NCBI GenBank assembly: GCA_025359355.1
Contig: JANYGR010000268.1
Span: 1 to 6,077 of the forward strand
Length of the DNA stretch: 6,077 nucleotides
Origin: Bacteroidota bacterium
GTDB lineage: Bacteria; Bacteroidota; Bacteroidia; B-17B0; Aurantibacillaceae
Direction: 5' to 3'
Below, in pieces: positions 5,941-6,077 of this stretch; position 1 is the first letter of the stretch, and each line of letters opens with the position of its first letter. Made by a program: the position numbers and the translations under genes. The notes under the pieces were generated by a model. The model searched no databases. It was not told where the DNA came from and saw nothing but the letters and a program-made list of their open reading frames with translations.

Positions 5941-6077
5941 ATGGCAAAAGACATATCATTTAACATCGAAGCTCGCGACGCATTAAAGCGCGGAGTTGAT
6001 GCATTAGCAAATGCAGTAAAAGTAACTTTAGGTCCAAAAGGACGTAACGTTATTATTGACAAAAAATTTGGTTCACC
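5941..6077 (+). CDS. groEL: Chaperonin GroEL (Hsp60), N-terminal 45 residues; 3' part outside window
   Basis: GroEL is the tetradecameric ATP-driven folding chamber that works with GroES. Only the first 45 codons and two bases are present, and the frame is open to the window edge. The visible part matches the equatorial-domain start of the family: MAKDISFNIEARDALKRGVD, then ALANAVKVTLGPKGRNVIIDKKFGS. TLGPKGRNV (29-37) holds the nucleotide-phosphate-binding loop and is nearly invariant. The ATG is the standard family start. It lies 124 bases after groES with no T-tailed terminator between, so co-transcription is expected. The leader before the ATG is A-rich and lacks a Shine-Dalgarno sequence. 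Confidence 0.97.
   Translation, partial: MAKDISFNIEARDALKRGVDALANAVKVTLGPKGRNVIIDKKFGS

Noticed and set aside
1..6077. Possible undescribed defence, mobile or biosynthetic system
   Set aside because: Every gene but one belongs to a well-known housekeeping or metabolic family, and there are no integrases, transposases, CRISPR repeats or toxin-antitoxin pairs. The single unknown gene is not enough to propose a system.

Overview
The window looks like chromosomal DNA from an AT-rich member of the Bacteroidota. Three things point there: the first 22 codons read like the tail of a type IX secretion (T9SS) sorting domain, none of the genes has a convincing Shine-Dalgarno sequence (leaders are A/T-rich instead), and the promoter-like words resemble the Bacteroidota TTG / TAnnTTTG pattern. 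The genus cannot be fixed from this sequence. Everything with a recognisable function is housekeeping or general metabolism. I see no phage, transposon, CRISPR, tRNA or rRNA, and no sign of an undescribed multi-gene system.

Layout. 1-69 (+) is the end of a probable secreted protein. It converges on a minus-strand pair: an ACMSD-type decarboxylase of the amidohydrolase superfamily (1590 to 601) followed after 51 bases by an acidic protein I do not recognise (549 to 91). A 242-base divergent gap with overlapping TAGTA/TACTA half-sites separates this pair from a plus-strand PIN-PhoH ATPase gene (1833-3182), which ends at a strong hairpin terminator (3219-3262). A 228-base gap with predicted RNA-like structure leads to plsX (3411-4349) and fabH (4349-5353), which overlap by one base (TAATG) and end at a second strong terminator (5375-5413). 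After a 172-base regulatory gap come groES (5526-5816) and the start of groEL (5941 to the window edge), separated by a 124-base spacer of short degenerate repeats that change strand halfway.

How the genes relate. PlsX and FabH both act on acyl-ACP chemistry: FabH starts fatty-acid chains and PlsX passes finished chains to phospholipid synthesis. GroES and GroEL form the Hsp60 chaperonin. PIN-PhoH is probably an RNA-acting ATPase/nuclease, transcribed alone. The ACMSD-like enzyme would belong to the 3-hydroxyanthranilate branch of tryptophan (kynurenine) catabolism, but none of its pathway partners lies in the window. The points most worth checking are all non-coding: the inverted repeat around the putative groES -7 element, the strand-switching repeats between groES and groEL, and the structured gap before plsX.
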